From contig LUZK01000009.1 of assembly GCA_001603595.1 (NCBI GenBank), positions 1-64,000 on the forward strand: 64,000 nt of DNA, read 5' to 3'. The notes beneath the pieces were generated by a model, which saw nothing but the letters and a program-made list of their open reading frames with translations, did not search any database and was not told the DNA's origin. Below are positions 9,260-19,331 of this stretch, one piece after another. The position numbers and the translations under genes were made by a program. Numbering within the stretch: the stretch's first letter is position 1; the number at the start of each line of letters is the position of its first letter. This DNA is from Bacteroidales bacterium Bact_19 (GTDB lineage Bacteria > Bacteroidota > Bacteroidia > Bacteroidales > ML635J-15).

Positions 9260-11361
9260 TCTTTAAAATAATACAACTCAGCTTTTTGAACTAGCCAGTC
9301 TGTTTTGGTTTTGTTATCCTGAAAAATAAAAATCTGAGATTTTCCATCTCCTAAAAAATCTCCGGTTAAGTATTTTGTTATTTCATAATATTTAGGATTT
9401 TGTCGGTGTGGAAACCCTTTAAATTCAATAAGTTTTAGAATTTCGAAAGTTTCTCGGGAGAATTCAATCATTTTTAATTCAAATCTTTTATTTCTGTTTA
9501 ACTGTAATAAGAAATCTTTTTCTTTTTTTATCCCCGACAATACATGGAAGTCGCTGTTAAAATCCAAATTATCTTTAAATATGACTTTGTTATTTGAGTG
9601 ATAAGGAGATAATTGCCAATTCTTATTAAGATAATCAAGCAATAAATGAAAAGTGTGGTTATTCTCTTGATAAATTAATAATAATTGTTTTTTCCCATTA
9701 CCAAGAAAGTTGGCTTTTAAAACTTTTAATCTGTTAGTATTTGATGAAAATGTTTTATAACTTGATTGATATTTCAGTTCTCCATTTTGATTTTGAATGT
9801 AATTTTGTATAACCCCGTTCTCAAAAACAATACTGTAAGAATTATCGGAATTTTTACTGATAAAAATTATGTTTGAATTTTCTGTTTTTTCAATTTTTAA
9901 TTGATTATTTAATCCAAATTCTTTTTTAGAGGGATTGTAAGTATAAATATTCAATAAATCGGGTTGAGTAACAAATTGAGTAAAAACAATATCTTCATCA
10001 TTGAAAATCTTTGAGTTTGGATTGACTTCCGGGGAAAATGTAATTTTATAAGAATAACAATTCCCTTGATTAAAATAAAACAATTCGTAATTATTTTTGT
10101 AATTATATAAAATCTGGTCGAAGTCTATTGTTTTGTCGAATCTGCCACAATTAATACTTTTCCCGTTAAAAATCTTAATTTGATTACCTTTATATTTTGG
10201 ATTAACTTCATAATTATAAACAAAATCAAAATCGTAAGGAGGAGCATTTTTTTCTTTGCGGTATTCTTTATCCTTTATCAAATCTAATGCAGGGTTTTCT
10301 TCGATTCCATATACATTTCTTTCTTTAAAAATAATATAAACATCATCGAGGAAAACTTCAGCCTTTTTTCTGTTCCAGAGATAAAACGCAATATAATTAT
10401 TTACTGAACACATTTCTTCCGGAACGCTTATTACCGCATTATACATTTTCCATTCTCCAGGGGAAAAATTGGTTTTAATGATTTGAATCCCTTGCCATAA
10501 TAATTGATTACCAACGGAGTCATTTATTGTTATTACAAAAACAGCGTCAATATCTTTTTCTTCGGAATAAATGTTAAAATTTAATAAAATAGAACCGAGG
10601 TTTTTGTAATTTAGTTTGTTCATCGGAATTTTTATTTGGGCAGAAAAATCATTTTCATTTTTTACAATACTAGAATAAAAACCGGTTTTTGCTTTTTTCG
10701 AACTTATTTTTTCTCCTGAATATTCCTCAAAACTTTCGAAAAATGTTCCTGGCCTATTATATTGATTGTCGGCAAAACTGATTGAGATATCATCAATGAA
10801 AAGTTTTTCATTATTATGATTTTTTTGCCATAAATATATTTTAAGATTATTTTCCTTCGACAAGCATTCTTTCGGGATGATAAAATTTTTCTCAAAATAT
10901 TGCCAATTCTTTGCTATAAAAGTATTATTATTTATTTTAAACCCTTCCCAGTAAATTTGTTTGTTATTTTTGTCGAAGATAGAGAGTACAAAAACAGCAT
11001 TAATATTTGAGCTTTCGGGAAATAACCAGAATCCAATCTTAACATTTGCTGAGGAACTTGTATCTAAATCAGGAAGGGGCAGAAAAATAGATGTGCTGAA
11101 ATCATTATAATCTTTAACATAACTGCTGTATCTTCCTGAAAATGCTTTTTCGGGGCTAAGTTTTCCTGTATTTTGAAGATACATTGTAGTTTCAAAATCA
11201 AAAATATAAACGCAGGAATCTTGTTCGGAAAATTTTAATTCATTAACATTCAGGTTTTTTGTTGGCAATTTATCAAGTTTGCGACCCACAAAAAATATTG
11301 CAAAAACTCCTAATAAAACAATAAAAGTAAAAACCGAAATTATAAATTTATTTCTTGTCTT
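9256..11361 (-). CDS. Secreted/anchored protein with tandem beta-sandwich (CBM-like) domains and FG-GAP-like C-terminal part
   Basis: N-terminal TM MKTRNKFIISVFTFIVLLGVFAIFFVG; two internally homologous ~145-aa domains; C-terminal ...LTGDFLGDGKSQIFIFQD. Confidence 0.6.
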   Translation of the reverse strand, partial: KTRNKFIISVFTFIVLLGVFAIFFVGRKLDKLPTKNLNVNELKFSEQDSCVYIFDFETTMYLQNTGKLSPEKAFSGRYSSYVKDYNDFSTSIFLPLPDLDTSSSANVKIGFWLFPESSNINAVFVLSIFDKNNKQIYWEGFKINNNTFIAKNWQYFEKNFIIPKECLSKENNLKIYLWQKNHNNEKLFIDDISISFADNQYNRPGTFFESFEEYSGEKISSKKAKTGFYSSIVKNENDFSAQIKIPMNKLNYKNLGSILLNFNIYSEEKDIDAVFVITINDSVGNQLLWQGIQIIKTNFSPGEWKMYNAVISVPEEMCSVNNYIAFYLWNRKKAEVFLDDVYIIFKERNVYGIEENPALDLIKDKEYRKEKNAPPYDFDFVYNYEVNPKYKGNQIKIFNGKSINCGRFDKTIDFDQILYNYKNNYELFYFNQGNCYSYKITFSPEVNPNSKIFNDEDIVFTQFVTQPDLLNIYTYNPSKKEFGLNNQLKIEKTENSNIIFISKNSDNSYSIVFENGVIQNYIQNQNGELKYQSSYKTFSSNTNRLKVLKANFLGNGKKQLLLIYQENNHTFHLLLDYLNKNWQLSPYHSNNKVIFKDNLDFNSDFHVLSGIKKEKDFLLQLNRNKRFELKMIEFSRETFEILKLIEFKGFPHRQNPKYYEITKYLTGDFLGDGKSQIFIFQDNKTKTDWLVQKAELYYFKD

Positions 11362-12316
11362 CATCCTTATTCTCCTCACAGTTTGTCTCATTAACGATGT
11401 ATAAAGGTCTTTTTCGTATATTTCCGGCTATTCTGCTTATGTATTCTCCTATAATACCAATGCTAATTAGCTGTATGCCTCCGATAAAAAGAACGCTCAA
11501 AATTAAAGATGTCCAACCTTGAACATATTCTTTGACTATTAATCTTTGATAAAGGGCCCAAAGCATTAAAATAAAAGCAATAATACTTACAAAAAATCCC
11601 AGGAAGGTTGCAAATTTTAATGGGAAGTCAGAAAAAGAGGTTATTCCGTCAATAGCAAATTTCATCATTTTCCCATAAGAATAATTACTTCTGCCTTTTG
11701 TTCTTACCGGACGATCGTATTCTATCATTTTTTGTCTGAATCCAATCCAGGCAATCTGACCTCTTAAAAACTTTTGTTGTTCAGGCATCTGTTTTAAAAT
11801 ATCGGCAACTTTCCTGGAAATTATCCTGAAATCACCAGTATCAAGTGGAATTTTACAATTTGTAATCAGGTTTAAAAATCTGTAAAAAATTTTAGCCGTC
11901 AGTTTTTTCAGAAATGATTCGCCTTTACGGCTTTTTCTTTTAGCATAAACAACATCATTACCTTCTTCTGCCAAAGAGACAAGTTCGGGAATTAATTCAG
12001 GAGGATCCTGAAAATCAGCATCCATTAAAATTATATAATCTCCTTTTGCATAATCAATTCCAGCCGAAATAGCTACTTGCTGACCGAAATTACGACTGAA
12101 ATCAATGTATTTTACTTTAGAATCATTTTGAGAAATTATTTTTATTTCTTCTAATGAATGGTCGGTGCTGCCATCGTTAACAAATACTATTTCATAATTA
12201 AAAATTTCGAGTTTCGAAATTTCTAATAATAAAGATTTATATAATGCAGAAATATTCTTTTCTTCGTTAAATACCGGAATAACAATAGATAAAGTTTTTT
12301 TTAGAATCTCCTGCAT
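11348..12316 (-). CDS. GT2 glycosyltransferase, polyprenyl-phosphate sugar transferase type (GtrB/DPM1-like)
   Basis: LSIVIPVFNEEKNI, VFVNDGSTDHS, LMDADFQDPPELI, two C-terminal TM helices. Confidence 0.92.
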   Translation of the reverse strand: MQEILKKTLSIVIPVFNEEKNISALYKSLLLEISKLEIFNYEIVFVNDGSTDHSLEEIKIISQNDSKVKYIDFSRNFGQQVAISAGIDYAKGDYIILMDADFQDPPELIPELVSLAEEGNDVVYAKRKSRKGESFLKKLTAKIFYRFLNLITNCKIPLDTGDFRIISRKVADILKQMPEQQKFLRGQIAWIGFRQKMIEYDRPVRTKGRSNYSYGKMMKFAIDGITSFSDFPLKFATFLGFFVSIIAFILMLWALYQRLIVKEYVQGWTSLILSVLFIGGIQLISIGIIGEYISRIAGNIRKRPLYIVNETNCEENKDEDKK

Positions 12317-12335
12317 AAACGATGATAATAAATTT

Positions 12336-13814
12336 TTAGATTTTAGTTTCTGTTTTGGATTTTTCTTTTAAAATATCAAAAATAGCATTAATTTTGAATA
12401 ATCCGGTAACAAATGCAAGAATTAAACATAAAATTCCTGTTAAAAATGCTTCTTTAATCCAGTGATGGACATATATGCTAAGTGTTTTTGAGATAAAAAA
12501 ACTTACTCCTACAAAAATGATTAAGGAGACTATGAGTTTATAATCAATTTTCATATCAAAAACTTTTTTGGCAATAAAAACTTGAGACAAAGCAGTGAAA
12601 ATTTGAGTTGTCATACTTGAAACAGCAGCTCCCAAAACATTGTACTTAGGGATTAGAATAAAATTTAGAACCACGTTTAAAAGCATACCAAAGCTTGCCA
12701 TGATGTTTAAATATCTTAGATTCCCATTTGCAGTTAGTAAGGTGCCGAAAATGTAAGTTGTGGAAATTCCTGAAAACCCAATTATCAACAAATGTAAAAT
12801 TGTGGAACTTGAATCAACATGTTCTACATACATTAGATCCATGATGTCTTCGCTATGGGTAATGCAAATATTGAATAAAATTATTGCAGGAATAATAACA
12901 AGTAAAAATGACAATTTTATAAGCGGCAGAATATTTTCTTTCTTCTTAATCATTCTGGCAAACATTGGCAACAGTAAAATGGAAAAAAGATACGGATACA
13001 TTGAGGCGGCTTCCAAAATACGATAGGCTTGTGCATATATTCCGGCTTGTTCTTTTCCGTTGGGGAGAAGTCTCTCGAGCATCACGGAATCAATTCTGTT
13101 GTAAAAGCTCATTAACAATATTAGCAAAGCATAAGGATAGCTCTTGTAAAGAAATATTCTAAAGAATCTAAAATCAAAATTCAATTTAAAGAATTTTGTT
13201 TTTCGCAAAACAAGAATAAAAGCAACAAGAGCTGTTAACAAATATGAAAAAGTTTGGATGAGTACAAACCATTCTATTTTGAAGGGCGTAGAAGTAACAT
13301 TTCCCCAAATCAGGATGCTGCACAAAATAATCATCAAAAATCTGTCGAGTACAGAAACAAAACTGTCGGTTTTGAAAAGATGCAACCCGCTCAAATTTGA
13401 TCTTAAATATAAAATTAAACTTAGTAAAAATTGATTAACAATCAGCAACGATAATATCCGGAACTGTCGCTCGTCATATCCAACTATTAAAGCAATACTC
13501 AGAGTTAAAATTGCATAAAATATTGCTAAAAGAAGTTTTAGGGAAACTATATTAGAAACATGTTTAGTTAACAAAGCAGGGTTTTGTGATATATTGCGAT
13601 TGTTGAAATTGGTAATCCCAAGATCCAGCAATATATTTAAAAGCAAAGAAAAATTAAATAGCGAGAAATATAACCCAAACTCTTCAGCCCCGACAATGTT
13701 CTGAACAGACCTTTCCACTCCGAAAATCCAAAAAGGCTTAATCAGAACATTTAGAGATAATAAAAAAATTAAATTTATTATAAAATTTTTTCTCAAAACC
13801 TTAATTTTTTGCAA
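12336..13814 (-). CDS. Polysaccharide biosynthesis flippase (Wzx/MATE-like)
   Basis: 492-aa multi-TM protein; GAEEFGLYFSLFNFSLLLNILLDLGITNFNNRNIS, YNRIDSVMLERLL. Confidence 0.85.
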   Translation of the reverse strand: MQKIKVLRKNFIINLIFLLSLNVLIKPFWIFGVERSVQNIVGAEEFGLYFSLFNFSLLLNILLDLGITNFNNRNISQNPALLTKHVSNIVSLKLLLAIFYAILTLSIALIVGYDERQFRILSLLIVNQFLLSLILYLRSNLSGLHLFKTDSFVSVLDRFLMIILCSILIWGNVTSTPFKIEWFVLIQTFSYLLTALVAFILVLRKTKFFKLNFDFRFFRIFLYKSYPYALLILLMSFYNRIDSVMLERLLPNGKEQAGIYAQAYRILEAASMYPYLFSILLLPMFARMIKKKENILPLIKLSFLLVIIPAIILFNICITHSEDIMDLMYVEHVDSSSTILHLLIIGFSGISTTYIFGTLLTANGNLRYLNIMASFGMLLNVVLNFILIPKYNVLGAAVSSMTTQIFTALSQVFIAKKVFDMKIDYKLIVSLIIFVGVSFFISKTLSIYVHHWIKEAFLTGILCLILAFVTGLFKINAIFDILKEKSKTETKI

Positions 13815-13840
13815 AGATATTTATTATTCAAAAAAATTAT

Positions 13841-14839
13841 TCAAAAAATTCTCGAATAATAATATATCTGTAAAACATGTGTAAATATTATCGTTAAAAC
13901 AAAAATGCCGATAAAAATCTTTGCAGTCTTTTCTTTTAGATTTATAAACATGTACGACAACAAAATTGAAATGAACGGATAAATTATTATTACTGCTTCC
14001 AATTCTGCTAAATGACTTACTAAATATGCTAAAATAAAAACAGTTATCAACGTGATAACAGTTAAAAATCTTCTCGAACTTACTTTGGATGATTTTTTAA
14101 TTGTAAATCTGGAAATTACAGCTATCAATATTATTAATAATTGAGGAACAAATATCAAATATTGAAAAGTTAAATATGATTTTGCCACCGGAATGACTGC
14201 ATTATAAAATAAACCTCTAACTTCAAAAACTGCATGTGTGTAATCCGATTTAAAAAAATAAAATGCAAAATAATATAAAATGGGAATTAGGAATCCTGAT
14301 AAGAAAAAAAGCGGTTCTCTCCATAAAACAGTACGAATCATAAACATTGAAATTACAATAATGGGAAACATTACAATAAGTTTTGGATAAAATAATATTC
14401 CCAATCCCCAAAATAACCCTGCATTAAAAAAGTTGCCATAAGCTTTGTAATCGTTAATAGACTTGAAAATTCTGGAAAAGGTTAAAAATAAAAACATACT
14501 GCCCAACAACACTCCTGTTATTCTTTGGTTATTTATGTAATACCCGGTTAATAATGCGAAAATTACTCCAGGCGATTGATATCCGTTTTCTACAATGAAT
14601 AAATCCGAGTTTATTTTAATTATTAAAAATGCGATTATGAAATATACAATTAATCCCAAAAAAGTTTGAAGCCTGTTAAAAAAAAACGATTCGGGGAAAT
14701 CAGGTAATAATGGGCTAATTATAGGATACGACTCAATATCTGTTGGAACATAAATAATTTTATATCCCCAAAAAATCAAAAATATTATGAGTATCAGAAT
14801 ATAATTAAAAGGACTGTTTGTCTTAAATGTGTTTAACAT
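13841..14839 (-). CDS. Multi-TM membrane protein (DUF6427-like)
   Basis: About 10 hydrophobic helices; start at internal MLNTFKTNSPFNYILIL avoids overlap with purD. Confidence 0.55.
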   Translation of the reverse strand: MLNTFKTNSPFNYILILIIFLIFWGYKIIYVPTDIESYPIISPLLPDFPESFFFNRLQTFLGLIVYFIIAFLIIKINSDLFIVENGYQSPGVIFALLTGYYINNQRITGVLLGSMFLFLTFSRIFKSINDYKAYGNFFNAGLFWGLGILFYPKLIVMFPIIVISMFMIRTVLWREPLFFLSGFLIPILYYFAFYFFKSDYTHAVFEVRGLFYNAVIPVAKSYLTFQYLIFVPQLLIILIAVISRFTIKKSSKVSSRRFLTVITLITVFILAYLVSHLAELEAVIIIYPFISILLSYMFINLKEKTAKIFIGIFVLTIIFTHVLQIYYYSRIF

Positions 14840-14846
14840 AAAATTA

Positions 14847-16115
14847 TCATAAATCAAAACCAATATCTCTCCTGTAGTATTTATTTTCAAAGTTTATTTT
14901 TTTGGCAGAAGTATAGGATTTTTTTAGGGCTTCTTCCATAGTTTTGCCCAAAGAGCTTACTGCAAGCACTCTTCCTCCAGATGTAAAAATTCTACCTTGA
15001 ACTAATTTTGTTCCGGCATGAAAAATTATGCTGTCGCTAATGTTTTCCAATCCTGAAATTTCAATGTTTGTTTCATAATTGCCTGGGTAGCCTTTCGATG
15101 CTAAAATAACTGTAGTACAAATGTCTGAATATATATCTATGTTTGTATCCTTCAAATTTCCTTTAGCTGCAGCAATTAGAATTTCGACTAAATCGGATTT
15201 TATCCTTGGCATCACAACTTCGGTTTCGGGATCGCCCATACGAACATTATATTCAATAACATAAGGTTCGCCCTTAACGTTGATAAGTCCGAAAAAGATG
15301 AAGCCTTTGTAATTCATTTTTTCTTTTTGAATTCCTTTTATTGTTGGGATAACAATTTTTTGTAATACTTTATTTTTGAAATCTCCTTCAAAAAAAGATA
15401 CGGGAGAGACAGCTCCCATGCCTCCGGTATTAGGTCCAGTATTGCCTTCTCCGATTCTTTTGTAATCTTTAGCTTCGGGCAGAAGAACAAAGTCTTTTCC
15501 GTCGGTGATAACAAAAACCGAACATTCAACTCCGTCTAAAAATTCTTCAATTAAAACTTTTTCAGAGGCATTGCCAAATTTGCCATGTAGCATTTCCTTC
15601 AATTCTTTGCAGGCAGTTTCAAAATCAGGTTCAATAATAACTCCTTTTCCTGCAGCAAGTCCATTGGCTTTTAGAACATAAGGAGGATTAAGATTCTTCA
15701 TGAATTTTACCGCATCATCATAATTGCTTTTCTCGGCTTTAAAGTATGCTGCTGTAGGAATATTATATTTGAACATGAATTCTTTGGCAAAATCTTTACT
15801 ACCTTCAAGCTGTGCGGCACTAGCATCCGGTCCAATTATGAGCAAATTTTTATACTTGTCGTCTTTTTCCAGAAAATTACGTATTCCTTTAACAAGAGGA
15901 TCCTCCGAACCTACAACAAGAAGATTAATTCCTTCATTTAAAATAAATTCTCCTATTTTTTCAAAATCATTTACCGAAATAGGAATATTTTCAAAATCAA
16001 TGGATGTTCCTGCATTGCCCGGGGCAACAAATATTTTATCAACTAATTTGCTTTCTGCAATTTTTTTCGAAATCGCATGTTCTCTTCCTCCTGAACCTAA
16101 AACAAGTACCTTCAT
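14847..16115 (-). CDS. purD: Phosphoribosylamine--glycine ligase
   Basis: MKVLVLGSGGREHAI, APGNAGT, VLKANGLAAGKGV, GPNTGGMGAVSP, NVRMGDPETEVVMPR. Confidence 0.97.
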   Translation of the reverse strand: MKVLVLGSGGREHAISKKIAESKLVDKIFVAPGNAGTSIDFENIPISVNDFEKIGEFILNEGINLLVVGSEDPLVKGIRNFLEKDDKYKNLLIIGPDASAAQLEGSKDFAKEFMFKYNIPTAAYFKAEKSNYDDAVKFMKNLNPPYVLKANGLAAGKGVIIEPDFETACKELKEMLHGKFGNASEKVLIEEFLDGVECSVFVITDGKDFVLLPEAKDYKRIGEGNTGPNTGGMGAVSPVSFFEGDFKNKVLQKIVIPTIKGIQKEKMNYKGFIFFGLINVKGEPYVIEYNVRMGDPETEVVMPRIKSDLVEILIAAAKGNLKDTNIDIYSDICTTVILASKGYPGNYETNIEISGLENISDSIIFHAGTKLVQGRIFTSGGRVLAVSSLGKTMEEALKKSYTSAKKINFENKYYRRDIGFDL

Positions 16116-16138
16116 GAAAATGAAATTATATTACGCTT

Positions 16139-16146
16139 CAAAAATA
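16139..16146 (-). promoter_or_regulatory. Candidate -7 box (TATTTTTG on minus strand) upstream of purD
   Basis: TANNTTTG consensus 24 bp upstream of purD ATG. Confidence 0.3.
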
Positions 16147-16311
16147 TAAAAAGACAGCGGCTTTTAAAAATTTTTTGTAAACAAACCCTTTGCTTGTGTT
16201 TTTCAATAGGATAGATTTTTTTGGTTTTAGTTTTTTTTAACAAAAATTTTTAATCAGGCTAGTCTATATCTCATTTAATTTATACTTTTACAAAATCAAA
16301 TTTTTAAAATT

Positions 16312-19239
16312 ATGAGAAAGGCAATATTATTTTTGATTTTATTCATTTCTTTGAATTTATTTTTGTCAGCTCAAGGTTCAAGGACCAAAACTGCTGTTGA
16401 TGAAAATGGTTACAAGTACGAGTATGTAATAGGCGATCCTGCAAATGCAAGGATTTATACCCTGAATAACGGATTGAAGATTTACATTTCTGTAAACAAA
16501 GATAAGCCAAGAATTCAAACTCTTATAGCAGTAAGAGCAGGAGCTAAGAATGATCCAAGAGAGACAACAGGACTGGCTCATTATTTTGAACATATGATGT
16601 TTAAGGGAACTGACAAATTCGGTACGATTGATTGGGAAAAAGAAAAAGTGTATATCCAACAAATAATTGACCTGTTTGAGGAAAGAAACCTAAGCAACGA
16701 TTTTGCAGATAAAGAGAGAATCTATCGCCAAATAGACAGTATATCACAAATTGCATCAAAATATGCCATTGCAAATGAGTACGATAAAATTTGCTCTATG
16801 CTCGGAGCAAGTGGTACAAATGCATGGACTTCTTATGAGGAAACTGTTTATGTAAATGAAATCCCTTCCAACGAAATGGAAAGGTGGTTGATGATGGAAC
16901 GCGATCGTTTCGAAAACCTTGTTTTACGATTATTCCATACTGAATTGGAGACAGTTTTTGAAGAATTCAACATGGGGCAAGATAAAGACGGCCGTAAAGT
17001 TAGTTCTCGAATGATGGCTACTTTATTTAAAAATCATCCTTATGGTGTAAGTGTTATTGGCAAAGGGGAACACCTCAAAAATCCTTCAATGAAAAATATT
17101 TTGAATTTTAAAAGTCAATATTATGTGCCAAACAATATAGCGATTTGTCTTGCGGGAGATCTTGATCCGGAAAAAACTGTTAAAATGATTGATAAATACT
17201 GGGGAGATTGGGAAGCAAATCCAAATATTCCTGAATTTACATATAAACCTGAAGAAGAAAGAACAAGTATTGACAAAATTGACGTTTATGGCCCCGAACA
17301 AGAATATGTTACAATTGCATGGAGAACACCAAACGAAAAGACAAAAGAAGCAAAAATGCTTTATCTGATTGCCCGAATTTTGTATAATGGAAAAGCAGGA
17401 TTAATTGACTTGAATTTAGTAAAAAAACAAAAAGTTATGTCAGCCTATGCTTCGGCTTGGACCATGAATGACTACGGAGTTTTCCAGTTAGGGGGGTATC
17501 CTAGAGCTGAACAAAGCCTCGAAGATGTTGAAAAACTTTTGTTTGTCGAACTCGAAAAAATTAAAAAAGGCGAATTTGAAGAATGGCTCATAGAAGCTAT
17601 TATTAACGAGATGAGACTTAATCGTATTCGTTCAATAGAGGGTAATTCTATTGCTTATTCTTTTGTTCGCAATTTTATTCAGAACAGAAATTGGGAAGAT
17701 TGGGTTTATGAAATTGATGAGTACGAAAAAATCCAAAAAGATGAACTAGTGAAATTCGCCACCGAATTTTTCAAAGAAAATTATGTTGTTATTTATAAAC
17801 GCTTAGGAACTGATAACGATGTATTCAGAATTGAGAAACCACACATTACTCCAATAAGCATAAACAGAAATGTAGAATCTGATTATGTAAAAATGCTCAG
17901 AAATATTACTCCAAATTCTATTGAACCTGTTTTTGTGGATTACAACTCTTTAATTCAAAAGCAAAATTTGGGTAAAGTTCCTGTAAATTATATTAAAAAT
18001 ACTACCAATGAGATTTTTAGTTTGTATTACATTTTTGATTTAGGTAAAAAACATGACAAAAAAATTCCTGTTGCTGTAAATTATATGAAATTTTTAGGGA
18101 CAAAAGATAAAACTCTTGATGAATTACAGCAGGAATTATTCAGATTGGGTATAAGTTTTAATGTTTCTGTCGGTGATGACAGAGTATTTGCTTATGTTAG
18201 CGGCTTAGACAAAAATTTCGAAGCAGCAGTCAGAATCCTTGAAGATATTTTTAAAAATATAAAACCTGATGCAGATGTTTATAACGAATATGTAAATTCT
18301 ATTCTTAAACAAAGAAAAGATGACAAACTCAATAAAAATAGAATTTTATGGGGAGCGATGTATAATTACTCGGTTTATGGAGAAAAATCGCCTTTTACAG
18401 ACATTTTGTCAGAGTCAGAATTGAGGAAAATTAAACCTGAAGAATTAACCTCAATATTTAACAATCTTCCGACTTATGAACATAAATTGTTTTACTACGG
18501 TCCGCGTGAATTGAAAAATGTAAATAGCATTTTGAAGAAGCATCATAAAACTCCTAAAAACTTAACCCCAATACCTTCAAGTGATGAATTTAAAGAAAAA
18601 GATTATACCAAACCACAGATTTTGTTTGTAAACTATGATATGGTTCAGGTTATGATAGCCGTTGTTAGTAAAGATGTAATTTTTGATGCCTCACAAATTG
18701 CTCCAGCAACAATGTTTAACGAATATTACGGAGGATCCATGTCGAGCGTTGTATTTCAGGAAATTCGTGAGGCGAAAAGCCTTGCTTATTCTGCAAATGC
18801 CAGATACAGATTGGCAGCAGAAAAAAATAAACCAAATTTTGTAACCGGATTTTTAAGTACTCAACCCGACAAAATGAAAGAAGCTCTCGACGCACTCACA
18901 AGTCTTTTAAATGATTTAGCTTTGTCCGAAAAGTCATTCGAAATAGCAAGGGAATCCGTTTTAAAACAAATCGAAACAGAAAGAATAATTAAAGATGATA
19001 TTTTCTGGACTTACGAATCTAATCTAAAGCGTGGCATAAATTTTGATTATCGCAGCGAGGTTTACCAAAAAGTGAAAAAATACGATTTAAATGACGTGAA
19101 AACGTTCTTTGACAGGCATGTTAAAGGTAAAAATTATGATATTTTAATCCTTGGAAACAAGGAAAAAATAGATTTTGAACTTTTGAAAAAATATGGTGAT
19201 GTAAAAGAATTAACACTTGAAGAAATTTTTAATTACTAA
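16312..19239 (+). CDS. M16 family zinc peptidase (insulinase/pitrilysin-like), secreted
   Basis: Signal peptide; GLAHYFEHMMFKGT (HxxEH); long two-half M16 architecture. Confidence 0.93.
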   Translation: MRKAILFLILFISLNLFLSAQGSRTKTAVDENGYKYEYVIGDPANARIYTLNNGLKIYISVNKDKPRIQTLIAVRAGAKNDPRETTGLAHYFEHMMFKGTDKFGTIDWEKEKVYIQQIIDLFEERNLSNDFADKERIYRQIDSISQIASKYAIANEYDKICSMLGASGTNAWTSYEETVYVNEIPSNEMERWLMMERDRFENLVLRLFHTELETVFEEFNMGQDKDGRKVSSRMMATLFKNHPYGVSVIGKGEHLKNPSMKNILNFKSQYYVPNNIAICLAGDLDPEKTVKMIDKYWGDWEANPNIPEFTYKPEEERTSIDKIDVYGPEQEYVTIAWRTPNEKTKEAKMLYLIARILYNGKAGLIDLNLVKKQKVMSAYASAWTMNDYGVFQLGGYPRAEQSLEDVEKLLFVELEKIKKGEFEEWLIEAIINEMRLNRIRSIEGNSIAYSFVRNFIQNRNWEDWVYEIDEYEKIQKDELVKFATEFFKENYVVIYKRLGTDNDVFRIEKPHITPISINRNVESDYVKMLRNITPNSIEPVFVDYNSLIQKQNLGKVPVNYIKNTTNEIFSLYYIFDLGKKHDKKIPVAVNYMKFLGTKDKTLDELQQELFRLGISFNVSVGDDRVFAYVSGLDKNFEAAVRILEDIFKNIKPDADVYNEYVNSILKQRKDDKLNKNRILWGAMYNYSVYGEKSPFTDILSESELRKIKPEELTSIFNNLPTYEHKLFYYGPRELKNVNSILKKHHKTPKNLTPIPSSDEFKEKDYTKPQILFVNYDMVQVMIAVVSKDVIFDASQIAPATMFNEYYGGSMSSVVFQEIREAKSLAYSANARYRLAAEKNKPNFVTGFLSTQPDKMKEALDALTSLLNDLALSEKSFEIARESVLKQIETERIIKDDIFWTYESNLKRGINFDYRSEVYQKVKKYDLNDVKTFFDRHVKGKNYDILILGNKEKIDFELLKKYGDVKELTLEEIFNY

Positions 19240-19331
19240 ATATATTATAAACATTTTTGCAAAAAAAATGTTAGTTATGATTAAAAATATTAAATTTGTA
19301 GAAAATAATTTATAACTAAATTTTTAGAACT

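Noticed and set aside
15724-16149. 141-aa ORF on + strand opposite the purD N-terminus
   Set aside because: Antisense to purD; no homology features
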